Assembly (NCBI RefSeq): GCF_007830295.1 | Contig: NZ_VLKC01000002.1 | Coordinates: forward strand, 4,041,185-4,105,184 | DNA from: Sporomusa sp. KB1 | GTDB taxonomy: Bacteria > Bacillota > Negativicutes > Sporomusales > Sporomusaceae | Direction: 5' to 3' | Length of the DNA stretch: 64,000 nt | Shown: positions 1 to 7,562 of the stretch, in pieces | How positions within the stretch are numbered: the first letter of the stretch is position 1 | Layout of the letters: every line of letters starts with the position of its first letter | Translations under genes and position numbers: made by a program | The notes under the pieces: model-generated | Seen by the model: only the letters and a program-made list of their open reading frames with translations | Told to the model about the DNA's origin: nothing | Databases searched by the model: none

Positions 1-1
1 T

Positions 2-376
2 AAGCTGCCTAAGGTGGTTTCATTGATTAATTCAATCGGTGTGGGTGTTTTTGTTCTGTTGGAAGCCAGGAATGGAATGCAGGTAGCTGCGGGAGAGCAG
101 GCAGACGGAACGTCTACTTTAGAAATTGACGACTTAGTCGTGAACAAGGTAAATGAGTTTGTTGAATCCCATTTCGATGAGGTTGTGGAAGTCATGGCTA
201 TTTATTGCCGCCAGCCGAAAGAATTCTTCTTGGACGAAAAACGGGGGCCGAACATTGAGGAAGCCTGCCAAATTATCCTGACGATTGTGGAGCGACACCT
301 CGGTTTTTTTATGAAAACCCTGCGCCCGATTCCGGCGCGGATCAGAGCCAAAGCGCAACCTGGGGCGACATTGTAA
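2..376 (+). CDS. phage tail assembly chaperone, G-like frame (5' partial)
   Basis: This reading frame is open from the left edge of the window, so the true start probably lies upstream; the GTG at 14 is only the first visible start codon. It ends 184 bases before the tape measure gene. A short acidic helical protein in this position is the hallmark of siphophage tail assembly chaperones, the equivalent of lambda gpG, which bind the tape measure protein while the tail tube assembles. The family is assigned from position and from the frameshift signal described separately, not from a recognised domain. The sequence after residue ~103 is the tail that is replaced when ribosomes slip. Confidence 0.6.
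   Translation, partial: KLPKVVSLINSIGVGVFVLLEARNGMQVAAGEQADGTSTLEIDDLVVNKVNEFVESHFDEVVEVMAIYCRQPKEFFLDEKRGPNIEEACQIILTIVERHLGFFMKTLRPIPARIRAKAQPGATL
304..310 (+). other. candidate -1 ribosomal frameshift slippery site (T TTT TTT)
   Basis: In the frame of the upstream chaperone the codons read GGT TTT TTT ATG, which gives a perfect X XXY YYZ heptamer (T TTT TTT) at 304-310. A -1 slip here moves translation into a frame that stays open until the TAG at 556-558. The arrangement matches the lambda G/GT programmed frameshift in position (just upstream of the tape measure gene) and direction (-1). No obvious strong downstream stem was identified by eye. Confidence 0.7.
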
Positions 377-558
377 AGACTCTCAAACGAGAAGGGCATC
401 TGTTCAGCGAGATCATGGAATATACGCTGGACCAGATGCTCTTTTTCTATGCTGATGCCGTTATGGCCAGGATTGACTATATGTATGATGTACGCGCGGC
501 TGTTTGGGCTGATGGTAAGGATCTGGATAAATACATTACCAAGATTGTGGAGGGGTAG
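310..558 (+). CDS. frameshifted extension of the tail assembly chaperone (T domain of a GT-like fusion)
   Basis: This frame has no convincing start of its own and reads on without a stop from the slippery site to TAG at 556-558. It adds about 83 residues containing WGDIVKTLKREGH and an aromatic acidic stretch, and stops two bases before the tape measure start codon. In lambda the rare G-T fusion carries the T domain that recruits the tail tube protein while the G part coats the tape measure protein. The function here is inferred from that precedent. The G frame and this frame overlap over 310-376. Confidence 0.65.
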   Translation, partial: YENPAPDSGADQSQSATWGDIVKTLKREGHLFSEIMEYTLDQMLFFYADAVMARIDYMYDVRAAVWADGKDLDKYITKIVEG

Positions 559-560
559 GC

Positions 561-3500
561 ATGGCAAGAATACAAATCACCATATCGACTGAGAATGCAC
601 AGACCATAGCCGCCTTGAAGCAAGTGGCCGGGGTGGCAACTCAAACTGGTGATAGTGTCAAGAAAGCCGGGTCGGGCGCAGGGTTTGATAGTGCCACCAA
701 ATCAGCAGGCGGTTTATTGGATAAGCTTAGTAAGATAACCATTGTTGGAGCTGGGATTGTAGGCATTTTACGGGAGATTAAAGACACTGCAGCGGCTGTA
801 TTGGGACCGGGGTTTAAATTTTCAATGGATACTGAAACTACACGCCTTGGTATGGCAGGTATTCTTCAGTCTATGACATTGATTGACGGAAAAGCAGTAT
901 CGTTCAATGAAGCTATACAAATCAGTAGCGATACTATGAAAAAGCTCCAACAGGACGCGTTACGCACAGCGGCTAATGTCGATGAGCTTCGAGATGCCTT
1001 CTTGGCTGCGCTAGCCCCCGGTGTACAGGCTGGGATGACTATTGAACAAATTCGCCAGCTAACCACTGTCAGTGTGAACGCGCTAAAATCATTAAAAGTA
1101 CCGGCACAGCAAACTGTTCAGGAAATTAGGGACTTAATTCAAGGTGGTATTACGGCATCAGGTTCTACGCTGGCAACGGCGTTAGGTCTTACTGATGCTG
1201 ATATTGAAAAAGCAAAGAATTCTTCTGAAGGACTCTTTAAATTTTTGATGGACCGCATGAAAGGATTTGAGGAGACATCTAAGCGTTTTCCTGATACTAT
1301 GCGGGGCCGTATGGACCAGCTTGAAGAAGTGTTTACGCAAGGTGGTGCAGCGTTTGCATCGAAGTTCGAGGAGCCAATAAAAGAAGGTCTATCGGCCATA
1401 TCAGATGCAATCGGTGAAGTGGATGACAAGACTGGAGAAATTCATCTAAACCCTGCATTCGCTTCCTCGGCGGAAGAGGTAAACGGCATTCTTTCTGAAA
1501 TGAAGTCACTGGCTAAGGACCTGGCACCGTCTTTTTCCTGGATTGGGGAAGATGTAGTTCCGGCCTGCAAGGATTTATGGGGGTCATTGAAGGATATTGG
1601 CTCCATGGTGGGCGACAGTCTCAGAATCATATTGAAAGAAACCAGACCTGTTATTGATTTCTTTGCCCAAGGTTTTCGGGATTTGGCGCATGATATCAAA
1701 GAGGCTACAGGATGGTTAGCAAATTGGTTTGATGTATCAGCGAGAAAAACGGGGGTAAAGACTCCTGTCAATTCTTCCAGCGACGATAATACACGGGGTG
1801 ATAGAGACTATGTTCCGCCTGGCCTGCCACCTGCGGACCCTGGAAACATTACCGCCAAATATCCAGACAACAAAAAGGCTGTCGAAAACTCACAATCCGC
1901 GTTGAAAATGGCTCTTGCCTCAATCGAAGCTGATGCCAAAAAAGCGATTGCAGAGATCAAGCGAGAACAAGAGAGTATTGAAGTACTTTTTAAGCAGTCC
2001 ATGATTTCCGCTGAAGAATATGCCCGGCGTAAAACTGAACTTGAAATTAAAATTCAGCAAGTAACTGTTGACGAGGCTCAAAGAAAATTTGAAGCTATTC
2101 AAGGTGCTCAGTATGATAAAGACAGCGAAAAAAATGTTGCTGTTTCTAAGGCCAATGAAGAGCTTAACATTGAAATCGAAAAACTTAGAACCTTTGGCAC
2201 GAACCTTGATGATGTTAATAAGGCCATAGGTGCCATGACCGGTGCCAGCGATGCATGGCGTAAAGAGGTTGAGAATGTCAATATTGATGGACTGCAGGAT
2301 AATGCCAAGGCGGCCATTAATTCCTTAGCAGCCTATTTTTATCAGCAGACAGGTCGGCAAATGGTTGTTTCTTCGGGGTTGCGTGACTGGGGCGGTCACG
2401 TTGGTGGCACCAAGTTTGATGTGGTTGATGATGCCACATCAGAACTGCTTGAAAAGAATGTAAATGGTATCCGTGATAAGGTGATCGCTTATGCAGAATC
2501 TATTGGTTTAAAGGTACTTGATGAGTACGCAAATCCATCAGAAAAGGCTACTGCCGGACATCTTGATTTTAATGCTAAAGATTTTACCGCGTCCTTTGCT
2601 GCGCAGGCAAAGATACGCATTGGACAGGTCTTAACCAAAAGTGGATTAGAATACTTAAATTCAATTCTTGAACTCATGGATCAAGCTGATGAGATTGTTA
2701 AATCACTAGCTGAAGCTAAGGGCGATGTGTCCAGCCAGCAGAAAGCGGAACTTGTTGCTAAATACGCAGATTTAAAGAAAAAATTCAACAATAGCTTACT
2801 TCCTGAAAATCGTAAGAAAGAAATTCTGGATGATATTGATAGGCTGCAAAAATCCGAGTTTTCCAAGCTCGACTTCTCCCAGATCCAGAAAAACTTCGAA
2901 CTTGCCAACGGTCAACTGGTAACCACCCAGGAATCCCTTATGAATGAACTGGCTGCCGGCACTAAAACTGCCACGCAGGTTACGGATGAGTATTCCGCGC
3001 AGTATAAGGCCAAGACCGACAAAATGATTGCAGAATTACAGCGGATTATCACGGATGCGGACGCTCGGGGCGATGTTAGCCTGTCTAATTCGGCACGGGC
3101 TTTGTTACGGCAGATTGTGAAGTCGGTGAATGATTTTGCAGATGCCGTTATTGCCCGGATTGACGCCGAACTGCAAAACGAAATTTCCATGATCAATATT
3201 GATCGGAATTTGACCAGCCGACAAAAGCAGGATAAGATTGATGAGGTGACAAGGCAGGCTGCTGCTAAACGGGCGACTGAACAAGAAAGAGAAGCACAAA
3301 ACCTTCGAGAAATTGATAGATTTGAAGGTGAAAATAGAAATGCGGCTACGATTGCTGATCTTGAGCAATCTGCGAGACTTAACAGGGAGTTAGCTAAAAC
3401 TCCAGCTCTCATTGAAAAAATCGAACAAGCTGGAAAACAAGGGCTAGAAGATGGCCTGTTAGATTTTCTCGAACGTGGTGTAATTGAGTGTAAGAATCTT

Positions 3501-4133
3501 GGTGAGGCATTCCGTAACCTTGCAATCACTGTTTTACAGTCAATCCAAAAGATATATGCTCAAGAAATGACGAAGCGGCTTATGTCGGCATTTGGTTTAG
3601 GCAGTTATGGCAATTCTGCAAGTGGAAACTCTAGTTCGACTTTTAAATTCCCTACAAGCATTGATATAACAAAGCCTTTTAGTTTTGCCGAAGGCGGTAG
3701 TATGGATAGCGGAAAAGTATCCGGGCCTGGTACCGAAACATCTGACAGTATTTTAGCCTGGGTAGGCAATCTACGCAAATTCATCCGCATTGCTAACGGG
3801 GAATTCGTTATGCGCGGGGCCGCTGTGAAAAAGTATGGTGCCGCATTTCTTGAACGATTGAACAGTGGTCAGGTGCCAGTAGGAATGTTGCAAAAATATG
3901 CTGTAGGAGGTTCTCTGACCAATAGGAGCATTGCGGATATCCCTGGACCACAAGAACTTTCTGCATCGCTTGTTAGTAACAATAGCACTACTATTCCGTT
4001 TAATATTATGAATATCATTGATCCAAATTTAATGGGCAAATTTGTGCAGACTCGTGAGGGGAAAAGGGCTTTACTAAACTACATCAAAGACGATGCCGGA
4101 ACGATAAAGAGAATTTTGAATATCCCCGGATAA
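561..4133 (+). CDS. phage tape measure protein with internal M15-like peptidase domain
   Basis: At 1190 residues this is the largest gene of the tail block. It sits directly after the chaperone pair, with a GGAGGGG ribosome site just before the ATG. The N-terminal third (about residues 85-280) resembles the tape measure N-terminal family. A hydrophobic stretch lies near residues 58-70, and long coiled-coil runs rich in Lys, Glu and Gln fill about 440-560 and 760-990. Residues about 594-680 look like an M15-type peptidase: SGLRDWGGH with His613, Asp620 in the HVGGTKFD spacing, and GHLD with His667 and Asp669. The C-terminus has the usual GEFVMRGAAVKKYG tape measure motif. The protein sets tail length and is expected to be injected; the peptidase could open the cell wall during DNA entry. 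Assignment of the gene is firm, of the peptidase moderate. Confidence 0.9.
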   Translation: MARIQITISTENAQTIAALKQVAGVATQTGDSVKKAGSGAGFDSATKSAGGLLDKLSKITIVGAGIVGILREIKDTAAAVLGPGFKFSMDTETTRLGMAGILQSMTLIDGKAVSFNEAIQISSDTMKKLQQDALRTAANVDELRDAFLAALAPGVQAGMTIEQIRQLTTVSVNALKSLKVPAQQTVQEIRDLIQGGITASGSTLATALGLTDADIEKAKNSSEGLFKFLMDRMKGFEETSKRFPDTMRGRMDQLEEVFTQGGAAFASKFEEPIKEGLSAISDAIGEVDDKTGEIHLNPAFASSAEEVNGILSEMKSLAKDLAPSFSWIGEDVVPACKDLWGSLKDIGSMVGDSLRIILKETRPVIDFFAQGFRDLAHDIKEATGWLANWFDVSARKTGVKTPVNSSSDDNTRGDRDYVPPGLPPADPGNITAKYPDNKKAVENSQSALKMALASIEADAKKAIAEIKREQESIEVLFKQSMISAEEYARRKTELEIKIQQVTVDEAQRKFEAIQGAQYDKDSEKNVAVSKANEELNIEIEKLRTFGTNLDDVNKAIGAMTGASDAWRKEVENVNIDGLQDNAKAAINSLAAYFYQQTGRQMVVSSGLRDWGGHVGGTKFDVVDDATSELLEKNVNGIRDKVIAYAESIGLKVLDEYANPSEKATAGHLDFNAKDFTASFAAQAKIRIGQVLTKSGLEYLNSILELMDQADEIVKSLAEAKGDVSSQQKAELVAKYADLKKKFNNSLLPENRKKEILDDIDRLQKSEFSKLDFSQIQKNFELANGQLVTTQESLMNELAAGTKTATQVTDEYSAQYKAKTDKMIAELQRIITDADARGDVSLSNSARALLRQIVKSVNDFADAVIARIDAELQNEISMINIDRNLTSRQKQDKIDEVTRQAAAKRATEQEREAQNLREIDRFEGENRNAATIADLEQSARLNRELAKTPALIEKIEQAGKQGLEDGLLDFLERGVIECKNLGEAFRNLAITVLQSIQKIYAQEMTKRLMSAFGLGSYGNSASGNSSSTFKFPTSIDITKPFSFAEGGSMDSGKVSGPGTETSDSILAWVGNLRKFIRIANGEFVMRGAAVKKYGAAFLERLNSGQVPVGMLQKYAVGGSLTNRSIADIPGPQELSASLVSNNSTTIPFNIMNIIDPNLMGKFVQTREGKRALLNYIKDDAGTIKRILNIPG

Positions 4134-4163
4134 TTGACAAAAAACGGTAGAAAATGATATATT
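4134..4163 (+). promoter_or_regulatory. sigma-A type promoter for the cargo gene at 4185
   Basis: TTGACA at 4134-4139 immediately follows the tape measure stop codon, and TATATT lies at 4158-4163 after an 18-base spacer. The start codon follows about 22 bases later. A private promoter inside a tail operon is typical of a 'moron' gene expressed from the prophage. Confidence 0.6.
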
Positions 4164-4184
4164 GAGGCCAAAAGAGGTGATGAT

Positions 4185-4676
4185 TTGAAAAAGATAATAC
4201 TTATTTTGGTCTCAATAATGTTGCTAGGTATAGGCCAGGCTAGCGCTGAGATAACGAGAGGGGAAGATACTTTTACTGGTGGTGCAACTATTAATAGTGT
4301 AATCAGCACTCCTAACCCAGCAGATTTAGATGGTTTGGTTTTTCGCAAGTTTGCTAACACTGATCCTAAAGAGTACGAACTTTGGGCGAATCGAATAACT
4401 TCTAAGAGCTTTTTATTCTCAAATACGGCTATCGAGATCAAAATTGATTCTTACCCAACTGAGGAAATTGCTATAAAAAAGAATGGTCTTATTACATTAG
4501 CAGATGGGAGACAATATTCTCATATTACAGCACCGTTAACTTCTGGAGATATAGAAAAAATAAAAATGGCAAAACGAATTGCTCTAAAATTCCCAACTGC
4601 TGTTGGTTCTTACGTTTATATCCTCCCCGACGCCGTTCTGGCCGAGTGGAAAGAAGTAATAGCCGCCGAGAAGTGA
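4185..4676 (+). CDS. secreted protein of unknown function, prophage cargo (moron-like)
   Basis: It starts at TTG 4185 behind a good AGAGGTGATG site. The N-terminus is a classical signal peptide (MKK, hydrophobic core, likely cleavage after AQ..ASA near residue 22), so the 163-residue product should be exported. The rest is a mixed alpha/beta protein with no motif I recognise; FPTAVGSYVYILPDAV near the C-terminus is its most distinctive stretch. It interrupts the tail operon between the tape measure and tail-tip genes and has its own promoter, which suggests expression in the lysogen, for example altering the envelope or excluding other phages. That role is inference. Confidence 0.7.
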   Translation: MKKIILILVSIMLLGIGQASAEITRGEDTFTGGATINSVISTPNPADLDGLVFRKFANTDPKEYELWANRITSKSFLFSNTAIEIKIDSYPTEEIAIKKNGLITLADGRQYSHITAPLTSGDIEKIKMAKRIALKFPTAVGSYVYILPDAVLAEWKEVIAAEK

Positions 4677-4746
4677 GAAGTACTTGCTAACCAAGACTTA
4701 ACAAGCAAGTTAGCAACAAATCCTTTTAAAAATGGAATAAATGGGC

Positions 4747-4752
4747 TATAAT
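4747..4752 (+). promoter_or_regulatory. possible -10 element (TATAAT) of an antisense transcript
   Basis: A perfect TATAAT on the plus strand at 4747-4752. The base run 17 bases upstream (TTTTAA) matches the -35 consensus poorly, so the promoter is tentative. If active it would start an RNA near 4759 antisense to the small minus-strand gene at 4823-4912. Confidence 0.35.
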
Positions 4753-4770
4753 AGACATAGGTTAACAACA

Positions 4771-4805
4771 GCAAAACGCCCCTGCTGGTAACAGGAGCGT
4801 TTTGC
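4771..4805 (-). terminator. strong hairpin, likely terminator of the minus-strand peptide gene
   Basis: GCAAAACGC and GCGTTTTGC pair, extended by CCTG/CAGG, around a seven-base loop. On the minus strand the stem is followed by TGTTGTT, a weak U-rich tail. The hairpin lies 18 bases past the stop codon of the peptide gene. Confidence 0.55.
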
Positions 4806-4822
4806 ATTGGGAATACCGGAGG

Positions 4823-4912
4823 TTACTTGGTGGCTTCATGGATGATTTGATAGATCACCCATAAAGCACCGCTTGAAACGGTTAGCGTGAACCATTTCGT
4901 TTTCAAGTGCAT
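4823..4912 (-). CDS. 29-residue membrane peptide, possible type I toxin
   Basis: The ORF runs on the minus strand from ATG at 4912-4910 to TAA at 4825-4823 and encodes MHLKTKWFTLTVSSGALW followed by VIYQIIHEATK. A perfect AGGAGGTGA ribosome site lies seven bases before the ATG, and a promoter (ATGACT, 18 bases, TATAAT) lies on the same strand upstream, so this is a complete gene despite its size. The product has a basic N-terminus and one short hydrophobic segment, like the small membrane toxins of Firmicute type I toxin-antitoxin systems, though I do not recognise the family. A 5'-terminal mRNA hairpin and a possible overlapping antisense RNA support this reading. It could instead be a small holin-like or regulatory peptide. 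Confidence 0.55.
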   Translation of the reverse strand: MHLKTKWFTLTVSSGALWVIYQIIHEATK

Positions 4913-4938
4913 GGCACTCACCTCCTGTATTCAGTTTA

Positions 4939-4963
4939 GGACGGGCTGCAATCCCGTCCTTTT
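4939..4963 (+). terminator. hairpin GGACGGG/CCCGTCC: plus-strand terminator and minus-strand mRNA 5' stem
   Basis: A perfect 7-base stem (4939-4945 with 4953-4959) around CTGCAAT is followed on the plus strand by TTTTCC. On the minus strand the same stem lies at the predicted 5' end of the peptide mRNA, where it could stabilise the message or control access to the ribosome site. Confidence 0.5.
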
Positions 4964-4966
4964 CCT

Positions 4967-4996
4967 ATTATAGCAAGGAAACACTGGAAAAGTCAT
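4967..4996 (-). promoter_or_regulatory. promoter of the 29-residue peptide gene
   Basis: On the minus strand, ATGACT (complement of 4991-4996) and a perfect TATAAT (complement of 4967-4972) are separated by 18 bases. Transcription would start near 4960, right at the GGACGGG hairpin, leaving a leader of about 48 bases. Confidence 0.55.
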
Positions 4997-5031
4997 CCTG
5001 TAGCAGTTTTCTAAATTACTTTAAACAAAGC

Positions 5032-5062
5032 AAAACCCTCGGAATAGTCCGGGGGTTTTCTT
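5032..5062 (+). terminator. rho-independent terminator before the tail-tip block
   Basis: AAAACCCTCGGA pairs with TCCGGGGGTTTT around ATAG, followed by CTTAT. It closes the cargo insert just before the tail-tip genes resume at 5083. Read-through or a promoter not recognised here must feed the downstream tail genes. Confidence 0.6.
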
Positions 5063-5082
5063 ATACTGAAAGGAGGTATCTC

Positions 5083-6066
5083 ATGGCCGTCTTAGAATCC
5101 ACAGCTAACAACACATTAGAATTGGTCAAAAAAATAGTTGCTTTTTTGACTGATCCAAACAATTTTGGCTACGGCAATCAGTGGCAGCTTCTGCGACCGG
5201 CGACCGGCATTGCCGCGGACATTGTCGATGAAGTAATTTTAAAAGGCGTCGGCGATGGACAAGATGAAATATATGTAGGTATGAAGGTAAAACCCAACGC
5301 AAAGTCTGAAGGGCAAATCGATATTGTGTTGAACGGCTTTGCCGGATTTGATCCCTATCTTGCGTGGTATGAGCAGCCCGGTGCCATCCCTCATCCGAAG
5401 CTACCCACGATTCCTCTCGTTGGCGATGTCCGGACAACCTTCTGGCTATCGGCCAACACATCCCGTTTTATCCTGGTTGTACAAATGTCAACACAGTATG
5501 AAAGTGCCTATGTAGGTTTTTTAAAGCCGGTGGCAGTAGAACGGCAATATCCGTATCCTCTTGCAATCGGTGGCAGCTACATTGAAGACGGAAAATGGGA
5601 TAATACCGGACCCGGCCACAGTTGCTTTTTAAACCCGGGTTCCGGCGTATATGGGGGACTTGGTGGGTTTGGTGCCGTCTATACCGATGATGCCAACGAG
5701 AATACAACCTCTTTACGTTTACGGCGCCCGGATGGAGTTTGGTGTTCCGCACTAAATAAAACCCTTAGCGACAAAGCGGCCATGTTTGAAAAATTGTGTG
5801 TGTGGCCACAAAACACAGAACCAACCAATGTTCTGACAGTCCTGGATAACAGTCTGACCGTCGAGAACGTAATCATGTTTCCCTGCTTGCTTTATGAAAC
5901 CTTTCCACCGGGCATCGTCGGTCAATTCGACGGTGTCTATTTTATTGGTAACCGAGAGGATTTAGCGGTAAAAGATGTTATCATTCACAACGGTCAACCG
6001 TACAAAGTGTTTAATAATGTCTTTCGCCGAGATAACGACGAATATTTCGTCGTTCAATGGTTTTAG
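5083..6066 (+). CDS. phage virion/tail-tip structural protein, first of three related genes
   Basis: 327 residues behind an excellent AAGGAGG site. It contains the pattern SRFILVVQMSTQYESAYVGF, then QYPYPLAIGGSY, then a C-terminal GVYFIGNREDLAVKDVIIHNG stretch, which I associate with structural proteins found beside tail-tip genes in siphophages. No enzymatic motif and no transmembrane segment are seen. The next two genes share parts of its layout (N-terminal 'delta-LLRQI' type helix, W-x-L-x-R, a YVGFL/YLGFI strand and an IGG turn), which suggests duplication. The likely role is baseplate or tail-tip assembly; the precise function is unknown. Confidence 0.65.
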   Translation: MAVLESTANNTLELVKKIVAFLTDPNNFGYGNQWQLLRPATGIAADIVDEVILKGVGDGQDEIYVGMKVKPNAKSEGQIDIVLNGFAGFDPYLAWYEQPGAIPHPKLPTIPLVGDVRTTFWLSANTSRFILVVQMSTQYESAYVGFLKPVAVERQYPYPLAIGGSYIEDGKWDNTGPGHSCFLNPGSGVYGGLGGFGAVYTDDANENTTSLRLRRPDGVWCSALNKTLSDKAAMFEKLCVWPQNTEPTNVLTVLDNSLTVENVIMFPCLLYETFPPGIVGQFDGVYFIGNREDLAVKDVIIHNGQPYKVFNNVFRRDNDEYFVVQWF

Positions 6067-6080
6067 GTGGTGATGATGAC

Positions 6081-7559
6081 ATGCCTTATCTAAAGGGAAC
6101 GGCTACGGACCATGATGATTTACTGCGACAAATCATTGATTGGACTACCGACGAAACCATACATGGCACTGATGCCTGGGAGTTAATGCGCAACGAGCCT
6201 TGGCCGCGTGGAACTATTTTAAAGGCACATGGCTGGCGGGAAGGCGAACATCAGTACATAGGCTTCCTGCACACGCCGCTTGTAAAAGGAAAAACCTATA
6301 AAGAATGGTTTTTAACAGAAAAGATTCTGAGTTCTGAATTTCTCTGGGGGCAGCAGGGCATAAACAGTAAACCAGGCATTAACTATTATCAGCAAGTAAA
6401 AGATGGTGCAATTATAATTCACGCTGCTAGAGAGATCGTAATAACTAACGGTATGGTTACCATTTACACCAAAAATAATGTGGGGACATATGTTGATGCC
6501 ATTTCTTACTCTTTTTTTCCCGCACCTGAACTATTTGAAACCTCCTCCCATCCTATGTTCTTAGGGGTATTTAAGCAGTATTCACAAGCTCTGGATTGGC
6601 ATCAACAAGCAGGTGGCGAAAGAAGGACGATACATCCTAAACCATTAAAATACTACATCTCAGGATCCTCACACCCCTTTGAGTTTAATCCTCCGCTATA
6701 CCCTGGCGTGGGATATCCGGCAATTAGTTGCGCTTTGGAAGGGTTTGAAAACGGGTATGCCGATTTCTGGTTAATCAAAGATCGATCTCGCATGATTTTA
6801 GTAGTTAACAATGGCGGCTGTTGGGAAGTTGGCTATCTGGGATTTATAGAGCCTTACCACAAGCCGGAGGAATATATTTTCCCGGCTTGTACTATTGGTG
6901 GCACATCGGGTGTAATTCCGGTTGGTGAAACCGTTCCCGTTAACACGCCGGAAATCGGATATAGATTTGATTATACGCCTCAAAACTGGAGTCTTTCTCA
7001 TGGAAACCCGACCTATGCGGCTACCCCATGGACTGGGAACAATAATTGGCTTGATGAGGATGCTATTTCACAAGTTCAGATCATGTTGCCGGATGGCCAA
7101 TGGCAATCTTTTGCCAACTGGGCCATAAAAACAGAGATCATTGTAATAATTGGCCCCGCCTACTTTTATCCCCATAAAGAACCGGATCAGCCGCAAGGCT
7201 TACGGCATTACATCAGGCCTACCTACTCCAATATTGGACTTACTACGCATGTATACGACAACAGCAAAACCACATATCAGTTGGAACCAATTGAATTTGT
7301 GCAAAGTAGATCAAATCAAGCCAATATACTGGGGAAGCTATGGCGAATTTTTTGGCCTAGTTATCCCATCTATAAATTCGGCGAACAGGTCATTGAGGGA
7401 AAGCGGCACCTAATCATTCCTAACAGTTGGGATTGGAGAAGGTTTCATATTCCACACGGCAGGACGTATATCGTCGATCCCTTGCCGCAATTAGCTCAAG
7501 ATCAGAGAATGCAAGTATTATCAAATGCTATGAATATAGTGGTCAGATTGGAGGATTGA
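6081..7559 (+). CDS. phage virion/tail-tip structural protein, second related gene
   Basis: I place the start at ATG 6081, eight bases after AGGTGGTG, rather than at the upstream in-frame GTG 6057 that would overlap the previous gene. The product is 492 residues. Two copies of the shared strand motif are visible: EHQYIGFLHTPL near residue 60 and CWEVGYLGFIEPY followed by CTIGGTSG near residue 250. This suggests an internal duplication relative to the 327-residue neighbour. It probably forms part of the tail tip; no host-binding or enzymatic motif is recognised. Confidence 0.65.
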   Translation: MPYLKGTATDHDDLLRQIIDWTTDETIHGTDAWELMRNEPWPRGTILKAHGWREGEHQYIGFLHTPLVKGKTYKEWFLTEKILSSEFLWGQQGINSKPGINYYQQVKDGAIIIHAAREIVITNGMVTIYTKNNVGTYVDAISYSFFPAPELFETSSHPMFLGVFKQYSQALDWHQQAGGERRTIHPKPLKYYISGSSHPFEFNPPLYPGVGYPAISCALEGFENGYADFWLIKDRSRMILVVNNGGCWEVGYLGFIEPYHKPEEYIFPACTIGGTSGVIPVGETVPVNTPEIGYRFDYTPQNWSLSHGNPTYAATPWTGNNNWLDEDAISQVQIMLPDGQWQSFANWAIKTEIIVIIGPAYFYPHKEPDQPQGLRHYIRPTYSNIGLTTHVYDNSKTTYQLEPIEFVQSRSNQANILGKLWRIFWPSYPIYKFGEQVIEGKRHLIIPNSWDWRRFHIPHGRTYIVDPLPQLAQDQRMQVLSNAMNIVVRLED

Positions 7560-7562
7560 GGA

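Larger units (their letters stand above)
4759..4963 (+). ncRNA. candidate antisense RNA covering the small minus-strand peptide gene
   Basis: Predicted from the TATAAT at 4747 to the hairpin GGACGGG/CCCGTCC followed by TTTTCC at 4939-4963. The RNA would be about 205 nt and complementary to the whole mRNA of the 29-residue membrane peptide, as in type I toxin-antitoxin loci. No transcription evidence is available from sequence; the region could instead just hold the 3' untranslated part of the cargo gene. Confidence 0.3.

Noticed and set aside
2912..3529. 205-codon minus-strand frame within the tape measure gene
   Set aside because: Antisense shadow; Ser-rich translation typical of an opposite-strand artefact and no ribosome site.
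4683..4716. Inverted repeat TTGCTAAC/GTTAGCAA after the cargo gene
   Set aside because: Eight bases only, no T-run, and a long loop; too weak to name as terminator or attachment site.
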